DNA from: Bacteroidia bacterium | Lineage (GTDB): Bacteria; Bacteroidota; Bacteroidia; Bacteroidales; Azobacteroidaceae | NCBI GenBank assembly: GCA_026000155.1 | Contig: BNYG01000002.1 | Location: 1-64,000 of the forward strand | Direction: 5' to 3' | Length of the DNA stretch: 64,000 nucleotides | In this document: positions 48,922 to 58,612 of the stretch, piece by piece | Layout: each line of letters opens with the position of its first letter | How positions within the stretch are numbered: the stretch's first letter is position 1 | The notes under the pieces: model-generated | Told to the model about the DNA's origin: nothing | What the model saw: the letters and a program-made list of their open reading frames with translations, nothing else | Database searches by the model: none | Translations under genes and position numbers: made by a program

Positions 48922-51555
48922 CTAATTATTTTCATTATTTTCCTCTCTTTTTGGCAAATTTGAATTTGGAATTAATTTAATTTTTTCAATCCAATTTTTT
49001 GCTCCAAATTCATGTTTTGCTAATCCCTTTTTTATCATTACACCTATTTCTCGTAACTCCGATTCATTTACAAATGCAAAACGATATTGTGCTCGAAGTG
49101 AATTGACAATGTCATATAAAAAGAAAGAGTCCTTGGGTAATGAAACAATATATTTGTCAATTATTTGTCTCCATTCCCTTGGCCTTCCAAAAATGATTAA
49201 AAGTGCTATTTGGTGTTTTGATAATGGATTAGTTTCTTGCTCAAATCGGTTATATAACAGAGGTCCTATTTTTCCCGAATATATATCATCTCTAAAAAGA
49301 CCAACAACGTTTGTTGGATTGGAAAATATTATCGCCCTAATGCGTTCCTCAAAACTATTGCCAAAATCACCTCTTAATGTAAAGTTAGCACCTCCAAATC
49401 CAGCATTTCCTCTTGTCGCTAAAAGTGGAGCCAATGCAAATAGGACTTTTGATAGTTGTAACCAACTTCTAAGAATTTCTTGTAACAATTCCTTTTTTAC
49501 TTCTGAATCAGCATAATCACTATTTCGCAATGCTCTTGAAGTGGCTTTGATTTCTTGCATTAAATTATGCAAAGAATATTCTTCAAATATAGTTTGAATT
49601 ATTATTTGTTGATTATATGGCTTAATTTGGTTATAGTTTTTGTCTGCGTATCTATCTTTTACATCATCAGGCAATCTTGAATTTAAAACATTTTCGCCAA
49701 TTTCTGCCTGCATTTTTTCAATATGTTCTTCTGTAGGTTTCCAATGAGCGTGAAGAAAAGGATTTATATTATCGGGCATTCCAATTTTAGTGAATACCAA
49801 ATCACAAGTTTGTTTTATATCATTTTTCAATATTGATAAAGCATCAGAACGGTTTCTATCAATTCCCGTGTAAAACTCAATGATTTCAGGGAAATTCAGA
49901 TATTTCTTTGAGTTAAAAATATAATCAGAAAAGTCTTTGTCGCTATGCATTCGCTTCGCTGCAAAGTAAAATATCCAAAAAGAAGATCTAAAAAATGCTG
50001 TTTCATTATGTGCTATAATATTATTTGCAAATAAAACATCAAAAACAACTTCAACTTCAAGGTCTATGAGTTTTTCTTTACAAAACAGATTTAGTTCATC
50101 AACAAAATATTTTCTTGTAAATGTGTAATTATCACTTCGGATAAGTTTTTCACAAAAACGCCCCAAAACATACTCGCAGTCTTTTACATCTGGTTTAATT
50201 TTATAAGTCGGAAGTTCACCTAAATCAAATAATACAAATAACACCATTTCTAACATTTTAGTCCTATTGACAGGACTTTCGTCAAAATGTTTTTCGGCTA
50301 CTCTCAATAGAGTCAAACAATTTTGTGGTGTTCTATGAATATTTAAGACTTCGAGGTCTGAAACAACTTTTGTTAGCAACACATCTTCTTCTGCTATGCT
50401 TTTTACTTTATTGTATTCCGCTACAACTTTTCTTAATTGTGTCCTTGGCAATGCCAATAGGTACAAAAGCACAAATTGTCTGTTTATTGTAATTTCTTCC
50501 TGCTTTTCGGTAATAAACTTTGCATCATCTATCGTTTGCATCACAATAATGGGAATATCTTTATGACTATCAGATAAATTTCTTAACTTTTTGAACGAAT
50601 CACTTTTAGACACACTCCATGAATCTAAAATTATACATTGCACATCGGTAACATTTTGTTTTAATAATTCTGATTCGTTTTTTACCGAATTTTGAATTTT
50701 ATGAGCCTTGGTAGTGTGTGCATCAATATATATCCACAATTTATTTTTCTTCCACGCATTTAAAACCAAATAATGGGCAAGACTTGTAAGCCCAAATTGA
50801 GGCGGTGCAGATATAATGTATGATTGTGGATTGTCTATCAAACCATCAACGTCTATACGATTATCATAATTTTCATCTGGATTTTGCGCTATTTCATTTG
50901 TTTTACTAAGGATGGGATCAACCCAAATAATAGGTTGTCCTTCAAACATACTTAAAGAATCACTTAATCTTTTTTCAAAGATTTGAGTAATTTCATTTTT
51001 GCTTGTCAAGTTTGGTTTATCAGAAATTTTATATTTATTTATGAAAAGATTATTAAAATGGGTTCTGATTTTTTCCTCAAAATCACCACAGCCATTATAT
51101 TCACAATATAGACCACCACAAGAAGATACTTTCTTTTTAAAAGTATTCACATTTGCTAATTCGGTTGGGTCTATATCACTCAAATTTGCAGGTGACTCGT
51201 TATTGAAATAAAACATTATTTCAATAGAAGAATCATTTTTTGAGTATCTCTCATAAACATTATTAAATTCTTCTTCTGTACCAGAACCTGCTGTTGTAGT
51301 AGGACTGCCAAATTTTTTGTACATAATCCCAACAAATAAATCAAAATCATTACCTATTTGTGTGTTTATAACATCTTGGCCATCTAAACCAAAACTTGGT
51401 CGTACATCATTTTCCCACTTCAACGATTCAATTCGGAAATTATGCTCTTTTCCTAAAATTTTATTTATTTCATCGAAAACTTTATCACAAATATTTCTTT
51501 CGTTATTTGTGTCGCTGGGTGAAGCAATAAAGCACCTATAAATTTTCATATCCAT
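48922..51555 (-). CDS. DUF4062 protein with degenerate STAND-like P-loop region
   Basis: An 877-residue protein. Residues 1-170 are DUF4062 (YRCFIASPSDTNNERNICDK, NDFDLFVGIMYKKFG). After about 200 residues a nucleotide-binding-like segment follows: SYIISAPPQFGLTSLAHYLV, where the P-loop Gly-Lys-Ser/Thr is replaced by Gly-Leu-Thr-Ser, and a Walker-B-like VQCIILDSWS. The rest (about 350-877) is helical with no recognised family. This order (effector domain, NTPase-like middle, helical sensor) resembles STAND defence proteins, but the key Lys is missing. Start could also be two codons later. Confidence 0.6.
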   Translation of the reverse strand: MDMKIYRCFIASPSDTNNERNICDKVFDEINKILGKEHNFRIESLKWENDVRPSFGLDGQDVINTQIGNDFDLFVGIMYKKFGSPTTTAGSGTEEEFNNVYERYSKNDSSIEIMFYFNNESPANLSDIDPTELANVNTFKKKVSSCGGLYCEYNGCGDFEEKIRTHFNNLFINKYKISDKPNLTSKNEITQIFEKRLSDSLSMFEGQPIIWVDPILSKTNEIAQNPDENYDNRIDVDGLIDNPQSYIISAPPQFGLTSLAHYLVLNAWKKNKLWIYIDAHTTKAHKIQNSVKNESELLKQNVTDVQCIILDSWSVSKSDSFKKLRNLSDSHKDIPIIVMQTIDDAKFITEKQEEITINRQFVLLYLLALPRTQLRKVVAEYNKVKSIAEEDVLLTKVVSDLEVLNIHRTPQNCLTLLRVAEKHFDESPVNRTKMLEMVLFVLFDLGELPTYKIKPDVKDCEYVLGRFCEKLIRSDNYTFTRKYFVDELNLFCKEKLIDLEVEVVFDVLFANNIIAHNETAFFRSSFWIFYFAAKRMHSDKDFSDYIFNSKKYLNFPEIIEFYTGIDRNRSDALSILKNDIKQTCDLVFTKIGMPDNINPFLHAHWKPTEEHIEKMQAEIGENVLNSRLPDDVKDRYADKNYNQIKPYNQQIIIQTIFEEYSLHNLMQEIKATSRALRNSDYADSEVKKELLQEILRSWLQLSKVLFALAPLLATRGNAGFGGANFTLRGDFGNSFEERIRAIIFSNPTNVVGLFRDDIYSGKIGPLLYNRFEQETNPLSKHQIALLIIFGRPREWRQIIDKYIVSLPKDSFFLYDIVNSLRAQYRFAFVNESELREIGVMIKKGLAKHEFGAKNWIEKIKLIPNSNLPKREENNENN

Positions 51556-51924
51556 ATTATTATTTCTTTATATTTTCATTTGCAATATTCAATGCATTTC
51601 CCGCCAATAGCCGTAATAATTTTGTCAGCAAACCAAAGGCTTGCCCGTGTGTTTTCAGAAATTGTGTAATTACTGCAATTCATTTCTGTTTTGCAGGTCG
51701 TCCGCCACGCTCAATTTCACTACACATTGGTGTATCTATCTCTAATACAGCCGTAAATTGCTCACACCATTTTAAATTGTCAAATTTTTCATAAAAATAC
51801 AAAATTTATTAATGCAAAAATTACTTGCCTTGAAAAATATCTTTGTCCTCGATGTTTCATTGGAAGAAGAAATTAGTGAGTTAAAGTTTTGTTGAACAAT
51901 AAATCAATGTCCTGTTTAGGCATA
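51556..51924. other. Gap between the DUF4062 gene and the TPM gene
   Basis: This 369-base stretch is AT-rich. A 40-codon reverse-strand frame (51680-51802) is noted separately. A 27-codon forward frame (51812-51895) is also present but too short to call. I see no repeat or RNA gene. Confidence 0.5.
51680..51802 (-). pseudogene. Possible remnant of a gene (C-terminal fragment)
   Basis: A reverse-strand frame of 40 residues opens only from a TTG and ends with ERGGRPAKQK. It reads like the tail of a larger protein (KFDNLKWCEQFTAVLEID), preceded by two adjacent stops. I do not recognise the parent. It may be the degraded remainder of a gene lost from this island-like stretch. Confidence 0.3.
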
Positions 51925-52722
51925 TTACCAGCCGCCTCGTGCGCCACCACCACCGGTGCGTCCGCCGCCAAAACCGCCGCCCATACTTCCGCCTCTGCTT
52001 GATCCACCGCCAAAACTTCCGCCGCCAATACCGCCAAAACCGCCGCCGCTCCTTTTATTTCCCATTCCTGCCGGCGGATCATTATTGAAATTACTATCTT
52101 TATAAGACCGTTTGGCAATGATGATAAAGAAAACGATTATCAGGATAGCGATAAAAATAGCGGCCACCATATCTTGAGGATTGCTTGACTTCTCTGCATC
52201 CTGCGCCAGGATTTCCTGCACCGCTTCCGGATTTAAAAGATACCGGCATACTTTTTCTATGCCTGTCAGAATTGCCTGATCCGTATTGCCTTGGGACATT
52301 AAGGGAGAAATATCGTTCCGTATAATCCGGGAAAGGATGACATCGGGCAATACGCCTTCCAAACCGTAACCTGTCCGGAAAATCATTTGGCGTTGGTCTT
52401 CTATTAAAAGGAAAAGCAAACCGTTGTCTTTCTGTCTTTTACCGATTCCCCATTGGGTAAAAAGGCGGGTGCCGAAATCATCTATATCCGCATTTCCGAT
52501 GGATTTCAATAAAACGACAGCCATCTCGGCGGAAGCAGAATCTTTTACGAGCGTAATCATGGAATTGAGTTGCTGCTCCGCTGCCGGTGAAATAATTCCA
52601 TCCGGATTGCTGACGAAATCGTATTTATTTTTCAGATTATCATATGGAACCTGGTCCACCGTATAAGTCTGTGCCGATACGGAGAACGTGATCAGGAATA
52701 ACAGGGACAGTATATTTCTCAT
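51925..52722 (-). CDS. TPM-domain (YgcG-type) membrane protein
   Basis: A 265-residue protein with signal peptide (ILSLLFLITFSVSAQ). The TPM domain (about 30-180) holds NPDGIISPAAEQQLNSM, MAVVLLKSIGNADIDDFGTR and the NGLLFLLIEDQRQM strand. A transmembrane helix (about 190-210) leads to a Gly-rich low-complexity tail (GGGFGGI and repeats) ending in GGW. TPM proteins are periplasmic or membrane-linked, with reported phosphatase or chaperone activity. It overlaps the ABC ATPase gene by 4 bases; they form an operon. Confidence 0.9.
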   Translation of the reverse strand: MRNILSLLFLITFSVSAQTYTVDQVPYDNLKNKYDFVSNPDGIISPAAEQQLNSMITLVKDSASAEMAVVLLKSIGNADIDDFGTRLFTQWGIGKRQKDNGLLFLLIEDQRQMIFRTGYGLEGVLPDVILSRIIRNDISPLMSQGNTDQAILTGIEKVCRYLLNPEAVQEILAQDAEKSSNPQDMVAAIFIAILIIVFFIIIAKRSYKDSNFNNDPPAGMGNKRSGGGFGGIGGGSFGGGSSRGGSMGGGFGGGRTGGGGARGGW

Positions 52723-53408
52723 TTCGTTAATTCTTTAAATAAAACGTCCAAATCTTCAATTTCATTTGCCGGTAAATCCGCTACAATTTCCCCTCGATGA
52801 ATAAACAAAATCCGGGTACAAATAGTTGCTACTTCCGGCAAAGTATGGGAAGAAAAAAGGATGCCTTTCTCCCGGCTCAACGACAACAACAACCGGTTGA
52901 TTTCTTCCGTCTGATTGGGATCCAGGCCGGAGGTAGGTTCGTCCAACAGCAGTACGTCCGGTTGGTGAATGATGGCCTGGGCAAGACCCACCCGTTGCCG
53001 GTAACCTTTGGACAATTGTTCGATTTTTTTATGCACTTCCGGTTGCAGTCCGGTTTGCCGGATTACTTCGATGACTCTTTCTCTCTTGTTGTCCAAGGCA
53101 TACAGACCGGCCACATATTCGAGGTATTCGGGAATGTACATTTCGTCGTAGAGCGGATTATTTTCGGGTAGAAAACCAAGCTGTGATTTCGCTTGCAAAG
53201 CCTCCTGCCGGATATCCGCACCGGCTATTTTCACCGTTCCCGCATCCAAAGGGATACTGCCGGCTATCATCTTCATCGTAGTCGATTTCCCGGCTCCGTT
53301 AGGCCCCAAAAAGCCTACGATTTCCCCTTTGTTTACCGAAAAGGAAACATTTTTGACTGCTTGTTGCGAGCCGTAGCGCTTGGATATTTTTTCTACTTCT
53401 AAAACCAT
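52719..53408 (-). CDS. ABC transporter ATPase, GldA-like
   Basis: A 229-residue ATPase. Walker A GPNGAGKST (about 35-43), Q-loop, signature LSKGYRQRV (about 133), Walker B VLLLDEPTSGLD (about 151), and a SSHTLPE switch. It resembles the ATPases of GldA/NosF-type exporters in Bacteroidota, but no permease gene is adjacent, so its partner is unknown. The downstream TPM gene overlaps by 4 bases. Two REP-type repeats lie just upstream. Confidence 0.85.
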   Translation of the reverse strand: MVLEVEKISKRYGSQQAVKNVSFSVNKGEIVGFLGPNGAGKSTTMKMIAGSIPLDAGTVKIAGADIRQEALQAKSQLGFLPENNPLYDEMYIPEYLEYVAGLYALDNKRERVIEVIRQTGLQPEVHKKIEQLSKGYRQRVGLAQAIIHQPDVLLLDEPTSGLDPNQTEEINRLLLSLSREKGILFSSHTLPEVATICTRILFIHRGEIVADLPANEIEDLDVLFKELTK

Positions 53409-53423
53409 ATACTATATATATCT

Positions 53424-53512
53424 GTCATTGCGGGCTTGACCCGCAATCCCACGAATACCGTTAAACACTTATTAACGATTAGCAGGGGATTGCGGGTCAA
53501 GCCCGCAATGAC
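53424..53512. repeat. Pair of inverted REP-type GGGATTGCGGG elements
   Basis: Two copies face each other at 53424-53450 and 53485-53512, each with ATTGCGGG and CCCGCAAT arms. A third partial copy (CCGCAATGACAG) follows at about 53523. They fill the space between the ABC ATPase and rpsA genes. Confidence 0.9.
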
Positions 53513-53547
53513 AAAATAGGGTCCGCAATGACAGATAGAGAGGGAAA

Positions 53548-55623
53548 TTATTCCTTATTCCCCGCCATTTTTTCTTTCAATTCAGCTAATTCGGAAATAT
53601 CACCTAAAGTGGTTCTTTCCAAAGCCGGTTGTTGAGGAAGTTCTTCCTTTTCCTTTTTCACCTTCTTAGCTGTTTTCTTTTCCGTGGAAGCGGGAATCGC
53701 TTCTTTTTTAGCTTCGGAACGTTGTTCATCTTCGAAGATGCGGCTGTGTGAAAGGATAATCCGTTTGGAATCTTTGTTGAATTCAATGACTTTGAATTCT
53801 AATTTTTCATCCAATGAAGCTTGTGAACCGTCTTCTTTTACCAAATGTTTGGGAGTTGCAAAACCTTCCACGCCATACGGGAGGGAAATGACTGCGCCTT
53901 TATCCAACAATTCGACAATCGTTCCTTCGTGTACCGAACCTACGGTAAAGATGGTTTCGAATACATCCCATGGATTTTCTTCCAATTGTTTGTGTCCCAA
54001 GCTCAAACGACGGTTTTCCTTGTCAATTTCCAATACTTGTACGTCGATATCAGAACCGATGGAAGTAAATTCGCTCGGATGTTTGATTTTCTTGGTCCAG
54101 GAAAGGTCGGAAATGTGAATTAAACCTTCTACGCCTTCTTCGATTTCTACGAATACGCCGAAATTGGTGAAGTTGCGCACTTTGGCGGTATGTTTGCTGC
54201 CGACTGCATATTTGCTTTCCACATCATCCCAAGGATCGGTTTTCAATTGCTTGATACCCAACGACATTTTACGTTCGTCGCGATCCAAAGTCAAGATTAC
54301 CGCTTCGATTTCGTCTCCTACTTTCATGAAATCCTGAGCGCTGCGCAAATGTTGTGTCCAGCTCATTTCCGAAACGTGGATCAATCCTTCTACGCCCGGA
54401 GCAATTTCGATGAATGCACCGTAATCAGCCATAACGACTACTTTACCTTTAACTACATCGCCTACTTTCAGGTTTTCGTCCAAAGCATTCCAGGGATGCG
54501 GAGTCAATTGTTTCAGACCAAGGGCAATCCGTTTCTTTTCGTTGTCGAAATCAAGGATGACTACGCTGATTTTTTCGTCTAATTTCACCACTTCTTCCGG
54601 ATGGGAAACACGTCCCCAGCTTAAGTCCGTGATGTGGATCAAACCGTCCACGCCGCCCAAGTCGATGAAAACGCCGTAGCTGGTGATGTTTTTAACCACA
54701 CCTTCCAGAATCTGACCTTTTTCAAGACCGGAGATAATATCTTTCTTTTGTTGTTCTAATTCAGCTTCGATAAGCGCTTTGTGAGAAACCACCACGTTTT
54801 TGAATTCCTGATTGATTTTCACCACTTTGAATTCCATGGTTTTATCGACAAATACATCGTAATCGCGAATCGGTTTAACGTCGATTTGAGAACCCGGCAA
54901 GAAAGCTTCAATGCCGAATACATCGACAATCATACCGCCTTTGGTACGGCATTTCACGTAACCTTTGACGATTTCGTTGTTTTCAAGGGCAGCGTTTACT
55001 TTATCCCATGACCGGGTGGCGCGCGCTTGTTTGTGTGAAAGGATCAATTGTCCTTTTTTGTCTTCCTGGCTTTCAATATACACTTCCACTTCGTCCCCTA
55101 CTTTCAAATCGGGATTGTAACGGAATTCTCCCATTGAAACCACACCATCGGATTTGTAACCGATGTTCACCACCACTTCCCTTTTGTTCAAGGAAGTTAC
55201 TTTACCAATCACTACCTCGCGGTCGTTGATTTTGTTTAAAGACTGGTTGTACTTTTCCGTCAACTCTTCTTTGTTGACATCTCCGTACGTTTCGCCGTGT
55301 TCGTAAGCCTCCCAATCGAAATCTTCTTTCGGGGCATGTGCTTTAGGCGCTTTTTTCTCTTCTTTTTTTACTTCTGCTACCGGAGCAACTTCCTCTACTA
55401 CAGGAACTACTTCTTCAGCAACAGGAGCTGTTTCTTCTACCACCGGAGTTTCTTCTACTACCGGTGCGATTTCTTCCACTACAGGAGCAACTTCCTCTAC
55501 TACCGGAGCAATTTCTTCAGTTACAGCAACTTCAACAGGAGCTACAGTTTCTTCTACTACCGGAGCTTCTACGGGTTGTTCATTGTTTAATTGGCTTTCG
55601 CCGAACGTTGTTTCTTCACTCAT
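53548..55623 (-). CDS. rpsA: 30S ribosomal protein S1
   Basis: A 691-residue S1 protein that helps recruit mRNA to the 30S subunit, important where Shine-Dalgarno use is weak as in Bacteroidota. Six S1 RNA-binding domains (about 110-650) are seen, for example EGVVKNITSYGVFIDLG and KGKVVVMADYGAFIEI. The first ~90 residues form an acidic low-complexity extension of near-repeats of VEE-APV. The C-terminal tail is rich in Lys and Glu. The promoter lies inside the end of the adjacent reverse-strand gene. Start at 55623 follows a TSEETTFGES opening. Confidence 0.95.
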   Translation of the reverse strand: MSEETTFGESQLNNEQPVEAPVVEETVAPVEVAVTEEIAPVVEEVAPVVEEIAPVVEETPVVEETAPVAEEVVPVVEEVAPVAEVKKEEKKAPKAHAPKEDFDWEAYEHGETYGDVNKEELTEKYNQSLNKINDREVVIGKVTSLNKREVVVNIGYKSDGVVSMGEFRYNPDLKVGDEVEVYIESQEDKKGQLILSHKQARATRSWDKVNAALENNEIVKGYVKCRTKGGMIVDVFGIEAFLPGSQIDVKPIRDYDVFVDKTMEFKVVKINQEFKNVVVSHKALIEAELEQQKKDIISGLEKGQILEGVVKNITSYGVFIDLGGVDGLIHITDLSWGRVSHPEEVVKLDEKISVVILDFDNEKKRIALGLKQLTPHPWNALDENLKVGDVVKGKVVVMADYGAFIEIAPGVEGLIHVSEMSWTQHLRSAQDFMKVGDEIEAVILTLDRDERKMSLGIKQLKTDPWDDVESKYAVGSKHTAKVRNFTNFGVFVEIEEGVEGLIHISDLSWTKKIKHPSEFTSIGSDIDVQVLEIDKENRRLSLGHKQLEENPWDVFETIFTVGSVHEGTIVELLDKGAVISLPYGVEGFATPKHLVKEDGSQASLDEKLEFKVIEFNKDSKRIILSHSRIFEDEQRSEAKKEAIPASTEKKTAKKVKKEKEELPQQPALERTTLGDISELAELKEKMAGNKE

Positions 55624-55683
55624 ACTTGTTAAAAAATTTGCTAATTAATAAGTTAGACATTATATTATCAATAAAAACGGGTG

Positions 55684-55713
55684 CAAAGTTAATCTTTAAT
55701 TTCCGATTTCCAA
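55684..55713 (-). promoter_or_regulatory. Promoter of rpsA (TTG-N19-TAACTTTG)
   Basis: On the reverse strand TTG (55711-55713) and TAACTTTG (55684-55691) have 19-base spacing. It overlaps the last codons of the upstream 165-residue gene and lies about 60 bases before the rpsA ATG. Confidence 0.8.
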
Positions 55714-56193
55714 TGAATTGGGCGTATTTTTAGTCAATATCTTTTTTATTTCTTGAACGTGTGATTTAGATACCGGTAAATGAAAAGGCCGGTTGTCATT
55801 ATTCATAATAATACAAAGACAATCTACCGGCAGCCAATTCACCGTTTTTTTACCTAACGGAATTGAAATTCTGTGTGTTTTATATTCTTTTATCGTATGT
55901 GCCAGTGCTCCGGATTTTAAACAATTTATCAGCCGGTCGATTTCTTTGGTACAGCTATTCCATAATTTCAAAGAGCAATAAAAGGGATAAAGTACGGTTC
56001 CAACCATAGCGGCAATCACCAGATAAATTAAATATTCATCTGCTTGATTCGCTCTTAACGCTAAAACCAAAAATAAAATAGCACTAAAAACCAACAGGAT
56101 ACCTAAGCTCCTGATGACATAATTAATAAATGCCCGCCGTCTATCTTCCTTATGTGCTTGAAGAAAGATTGCTTTCAAATGATCTGTTGTCAT
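55696..56193 (-). CDS. Small membrane protein of unknown function
   Basis: A 165-residue protein with two transmembrane helices (about 27-46 and 53-72). The C-terminal ~90 residues are cytoplasmic or periplasmic and include KKTVNWLPVDCLCIIMNNDN. No family recognised. It is on the same strand as rpsA and its 3' end carries the rpsA promoter, so transcription of the two is partly linked. Confidence 0.6.
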   Translation of the reverse strand: MTTDHLKAIFLQAHKEDRRRAFINYVIRSLGILLVFSAILFLVLALRANQADEYLIYLVIAAMVGTVLYPFYCSLKLWNSCTKEIDRLINCLKSGALAHTIKEYKTHRISIPLGKKTVNWLPVDCLCIIMNNDNRPFHLPVSKSHVQEIKKILTKNTPNSLEIGN

Positions 56194-56255
56194 AGTTATA
56201 ATATAATTACTAACTATAAAACAACAAAGATAATACCAAATTGTTGTTGTTTTTA

Positions 56256-58493
56256 TTAAAATTTTAAAATAAAATTTGTCATAATGTTTGTTCCTGCCTG
56301 CGGAAAATAACTTTTTTCGACATACGGATCCAAACCGTCCTTATCATTATGATAGTAAGCAGCCCATACCCAGCCGTTTGTCTCGTATTCGGCATTGAAA
56401 AAATTATTTATCAATAAATTGACGGACAATTCTTTTATTCCTTTCAATCGAAAGTCGTAACCCAAACGGAGATTGCTTACAAAATAAGAGTCAATACTCC
56501 GGTCGTCGTTGCCGGTGTTGTCCAAATATTGTTTGCTGACGTAAGTAGATTGAAATCCGGCATTAAATGATTTGTACCGATACGTAAACAAACTATTGGC
56601 GATAACATCCGGAGAGTAGGCTATATTCGTAGTACCATAATAGTCCGCTTGTTGTGGAGCATATCCATCATCCACCAACACATATTCCGTGTAATTTTTA
56701 ATTTTGTTCCGGCTCAGCGTGAGATTGCCGTTCCATTTCAAAGCATTCGTAATTTGAGCGCCCAATAATAATTCGATTCCCATGCGGTAACTATCCGGAA
56801 CATTGGATGTCAGCGGTTCACCGATTTCATTTACTTTTCCGGTCAATACCAATTGGTCTTTGTAATCCATATAATACAAATTCACTCCGGCGGCAAAAAT
56901 CCGGTTATTGAATTTATAACCTACTTCATAATCCAATAAACGCTCCGACTGAGGCACTTCGTTGATAGCAGCATCCGTATAATTGTTGCGATTCGGTTCG
57001 CGATGCGCTACCGCAAAAGAACCGAAGACATTATTCTCCTTGTTCAGTTGATAAAACAGACCGGCTTTCGGATTAAAGAAATGAAAGGGTTGGTGTACAT
57101 CCAAGTTTTGCATTTCTCCGTTGTTCCAATCCCAAGTATCGTTTTTTCCTTCGATAGAATAATCAATGTGCCGGTATTGTACATCACCATAAAGACTTAA
57201 ATCGGTGGTTACTTGATAATTGGCTTTTAAATATACATTGGCATCGGTTTTCTTTCCGGTACTCCGGTAATATTCGTGGTTGGTGTTGCCTAATTCTTCT
57301 TTCACCCAGATGACTTTTCCGAAATGGTTGCCGTCGTATTGGTTCATGCCTCCGCCCAGCGACACCTTCCATTGATCTCGGAAATAATCCAAGGAAAAGA
57401 TACCGCCGTAAAAATCGTTATCCAAATGTTTTCGGCGAACCAAGTCGCTTTTTTTAATGTCGTCCACTTGTAATCCGTATTCCTCCAAAGTCCGCCCTGT
57501 TTTGTACTCTTCATAATATCCCAAGCCTTTGGTATAATGCAAAGCCGCATTTAAATTCAAATGGGAATTTAATTTTTGCAACAAGCTGAATTGGTAATGC
57601 GTTTGCCGGTAATTATCCGTTTGATTTTTGTAATACAACGGATTTCCGTTTTCATCATCACCCATATAACCCGAAGGATTGTAGCTGCGGTTATCTTTCA
57701 TGAAAATATCCGACAGGATATAGTCGGGTACACCGTCCCAGGCATGGTAAGTTTTTTCTTTTCCACCGAAAGTAATGAATTTCAACAAAGTATTTTCGTT
57801 GAAATAAGCGCCTTGGGCAAAGTAGGATTTCAAATCCACGCCGGCCCGGTCGATAAATCCGTCGGAAGTGATGGACGAAATCCGTCCGTCAAAAGCCCAA
57901 TGGTCGTTGATGATTCCGGTACCTAATTTAAAAGCCGCTTTAGCGGTATTGAATGAACCGTAACCGCCGTCGAATTCGCCGTAAGATTCCAACGGAATAC
58001 TGCCGGTTTTCATATTGATGGAAGCGCCGAATGCGCCTGCGCCATTGGTTGAAGTTCCCACGCCGCGTTGTATCTGCAAATCCTGCAGAGAAGAAGCAAA
58101 ATCCGGCATATTCACCCAGAACACGCCATGCGATTCGGAATCGTTCAACGGAATGCCGTTGGTGGTGATATTGATACGGTTGGCATCCGTTCCCCGTACA
58201 CGAAATCCGGTGTAACCGATTCCGGTTCCGGCATCCGAAGTCGCAATCACCGAGGGAGTTAAAGTAAGCAGAAAAGGAATGTCCTGTCCGAAATTAAACG
58301 CTTCGATTTCCTGCTTATTCATGTTGGAATAAGCCACCGGCGTTTTGTCACCGGCACGGACGGAAACAATTTCTACTTCCTGCAAATTTTGTACGCTGAT
58401 TGAATCGGGCGTATTCGATACGCCCCCGCTTTGTGCTTGTACGGACGTATGGCATACGCCCCAAATCATTAAAAATAAAAAAACCTTTTTCAT
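56256..58493 (-). CDS. TonB-dependent receptor under a TPP riboswitch (probable thiamine uptake)
   Basis: A 745-residue outer-membrane receptor. Signal peptide VFLFLMIWGVCHTSVQAQ; the N-terminus has QNLQEVEIVSVRAGDK as TonB-box region; the plug holds IGYTGFRVRGTDANRINIT and QRGVGTSTNGAGAFGASIN; a long beta-barrel follows and ends with NIMTNFILKF. The upstream TPP riboswitch (58613-58689) indicates control by thiamine pyrophosphate, so the ligand is likely thiamine or a precursor (inference from regulation). It has no PnuT-like neighbour here. A REP element lies between riboswitch and start. Confidence 0.92.
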   Translation of the reverse strand: MKKVFLFLMIWGVCHTSVQAQSGGVSNTPDSISVQNLQEVEIVSVRAGDKTPVAYSNMNKQEIEAFNFGQDIPFLLTLTPSVIATSDAGTGIGYTGFRVRGTDANRINITTNGIPLNDSESHGVFWVNMPDFASSLQDLQIQRGVGTSTNGAGAFGASINMKTGSIPLESYGEFDGGYGSFNTAKAAFKLGTGIINDHWAFDGRISSITSDGFIDRAGVDLKSYFAQGAYFNENTLLKFITFGGKEKTYHAWDGVPDYILSDIFMKDNRSYNPSGYMGDDENGNPLYYKNQTDNYRQTHYQFSLLQKLNSHLNLNAALHYTKGLGYYEEYKTGRTLEEYGLQVDDIKKSDLVRRKHLDNDFYGGIFSLDYFRDQWKVSLGGGMNQYDGNHFGKVIWVKEELGNTNHEYYRSTGKKTDANVYLKANYQVTTDLSLYGDVQYRHIDYSIEGKNDTWDWNNGEMQNLDVHQPFHFFNPKAGLFYQLNKENNVFGSFAVAHREPNRNNYTDAAINEVPQSERLLDYEVGYKFNNRIFAAGVNLYYMDYKDQLVLTGKVNEIGEPLTSNVPDSYRMGIELLLGAQITNALKWNGNLTLSRNKIKNYTEYVLVDDGYAPQQADYYGTTNIAYSPDVIANSLFTYRYKSFNAGFQSTYVSKQYLDNTGNDDRSIDSYFVSNLRLGYDFRLKGIKELSVNLLINNFFNAEYETNGWVWAAYYHNDKDGLDPYVEKSYFPQAGTNIMTNFILKF

Positions 58494-58512
58494 TTGAAAA
58501 TAAATTACGCAT

Positions 58513-58539
58513 GGGATTGCGGGTCAAGCCCGCAATGAC
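58513..58539. repeat. REP-type GGGATTGCGGG element in the TPP leader
   Basis: Arms ATTGCGGG and CCCGCAAT with TCAAG between. It lies in the leader between the riboswitch and the ATG of the TonB receptor, 20 bases before the start codon. Confidence 0.9.
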
Positions 58540-58599
58540 AAGCTATTGTTAAACAAAAAAGGGGATGAATGAGATAAGAATTTCCAATCAAGGAAAATT

Positions 58600-58611
58600 G
58601 CCGGAACCGGC
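58600..58611 (-). terminator. Candidate expression-platform hairpin of the TPP riboswitch
   Basis: GCCGG and CCGGC around TT form a hairpin that on the reverse strand is followed by AATTTTCC. It sits just after the aptamer, as expected for a terminator-type expression platform, though the T-run is short. Confidence 0.45.
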
Positions 58612-58612
58612 G

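Noticed and set aside
51812..51895. 27-codon forward ORF with a promoter-like TATCTTTG inside it
   Set aside because: Too short and without recognisable features to call a gene.
52424..52666. Antisense ORFs within the TPM and other genes
   Set aside because: They follow the codon structure of the conserved gene on the other strand and have no family features.
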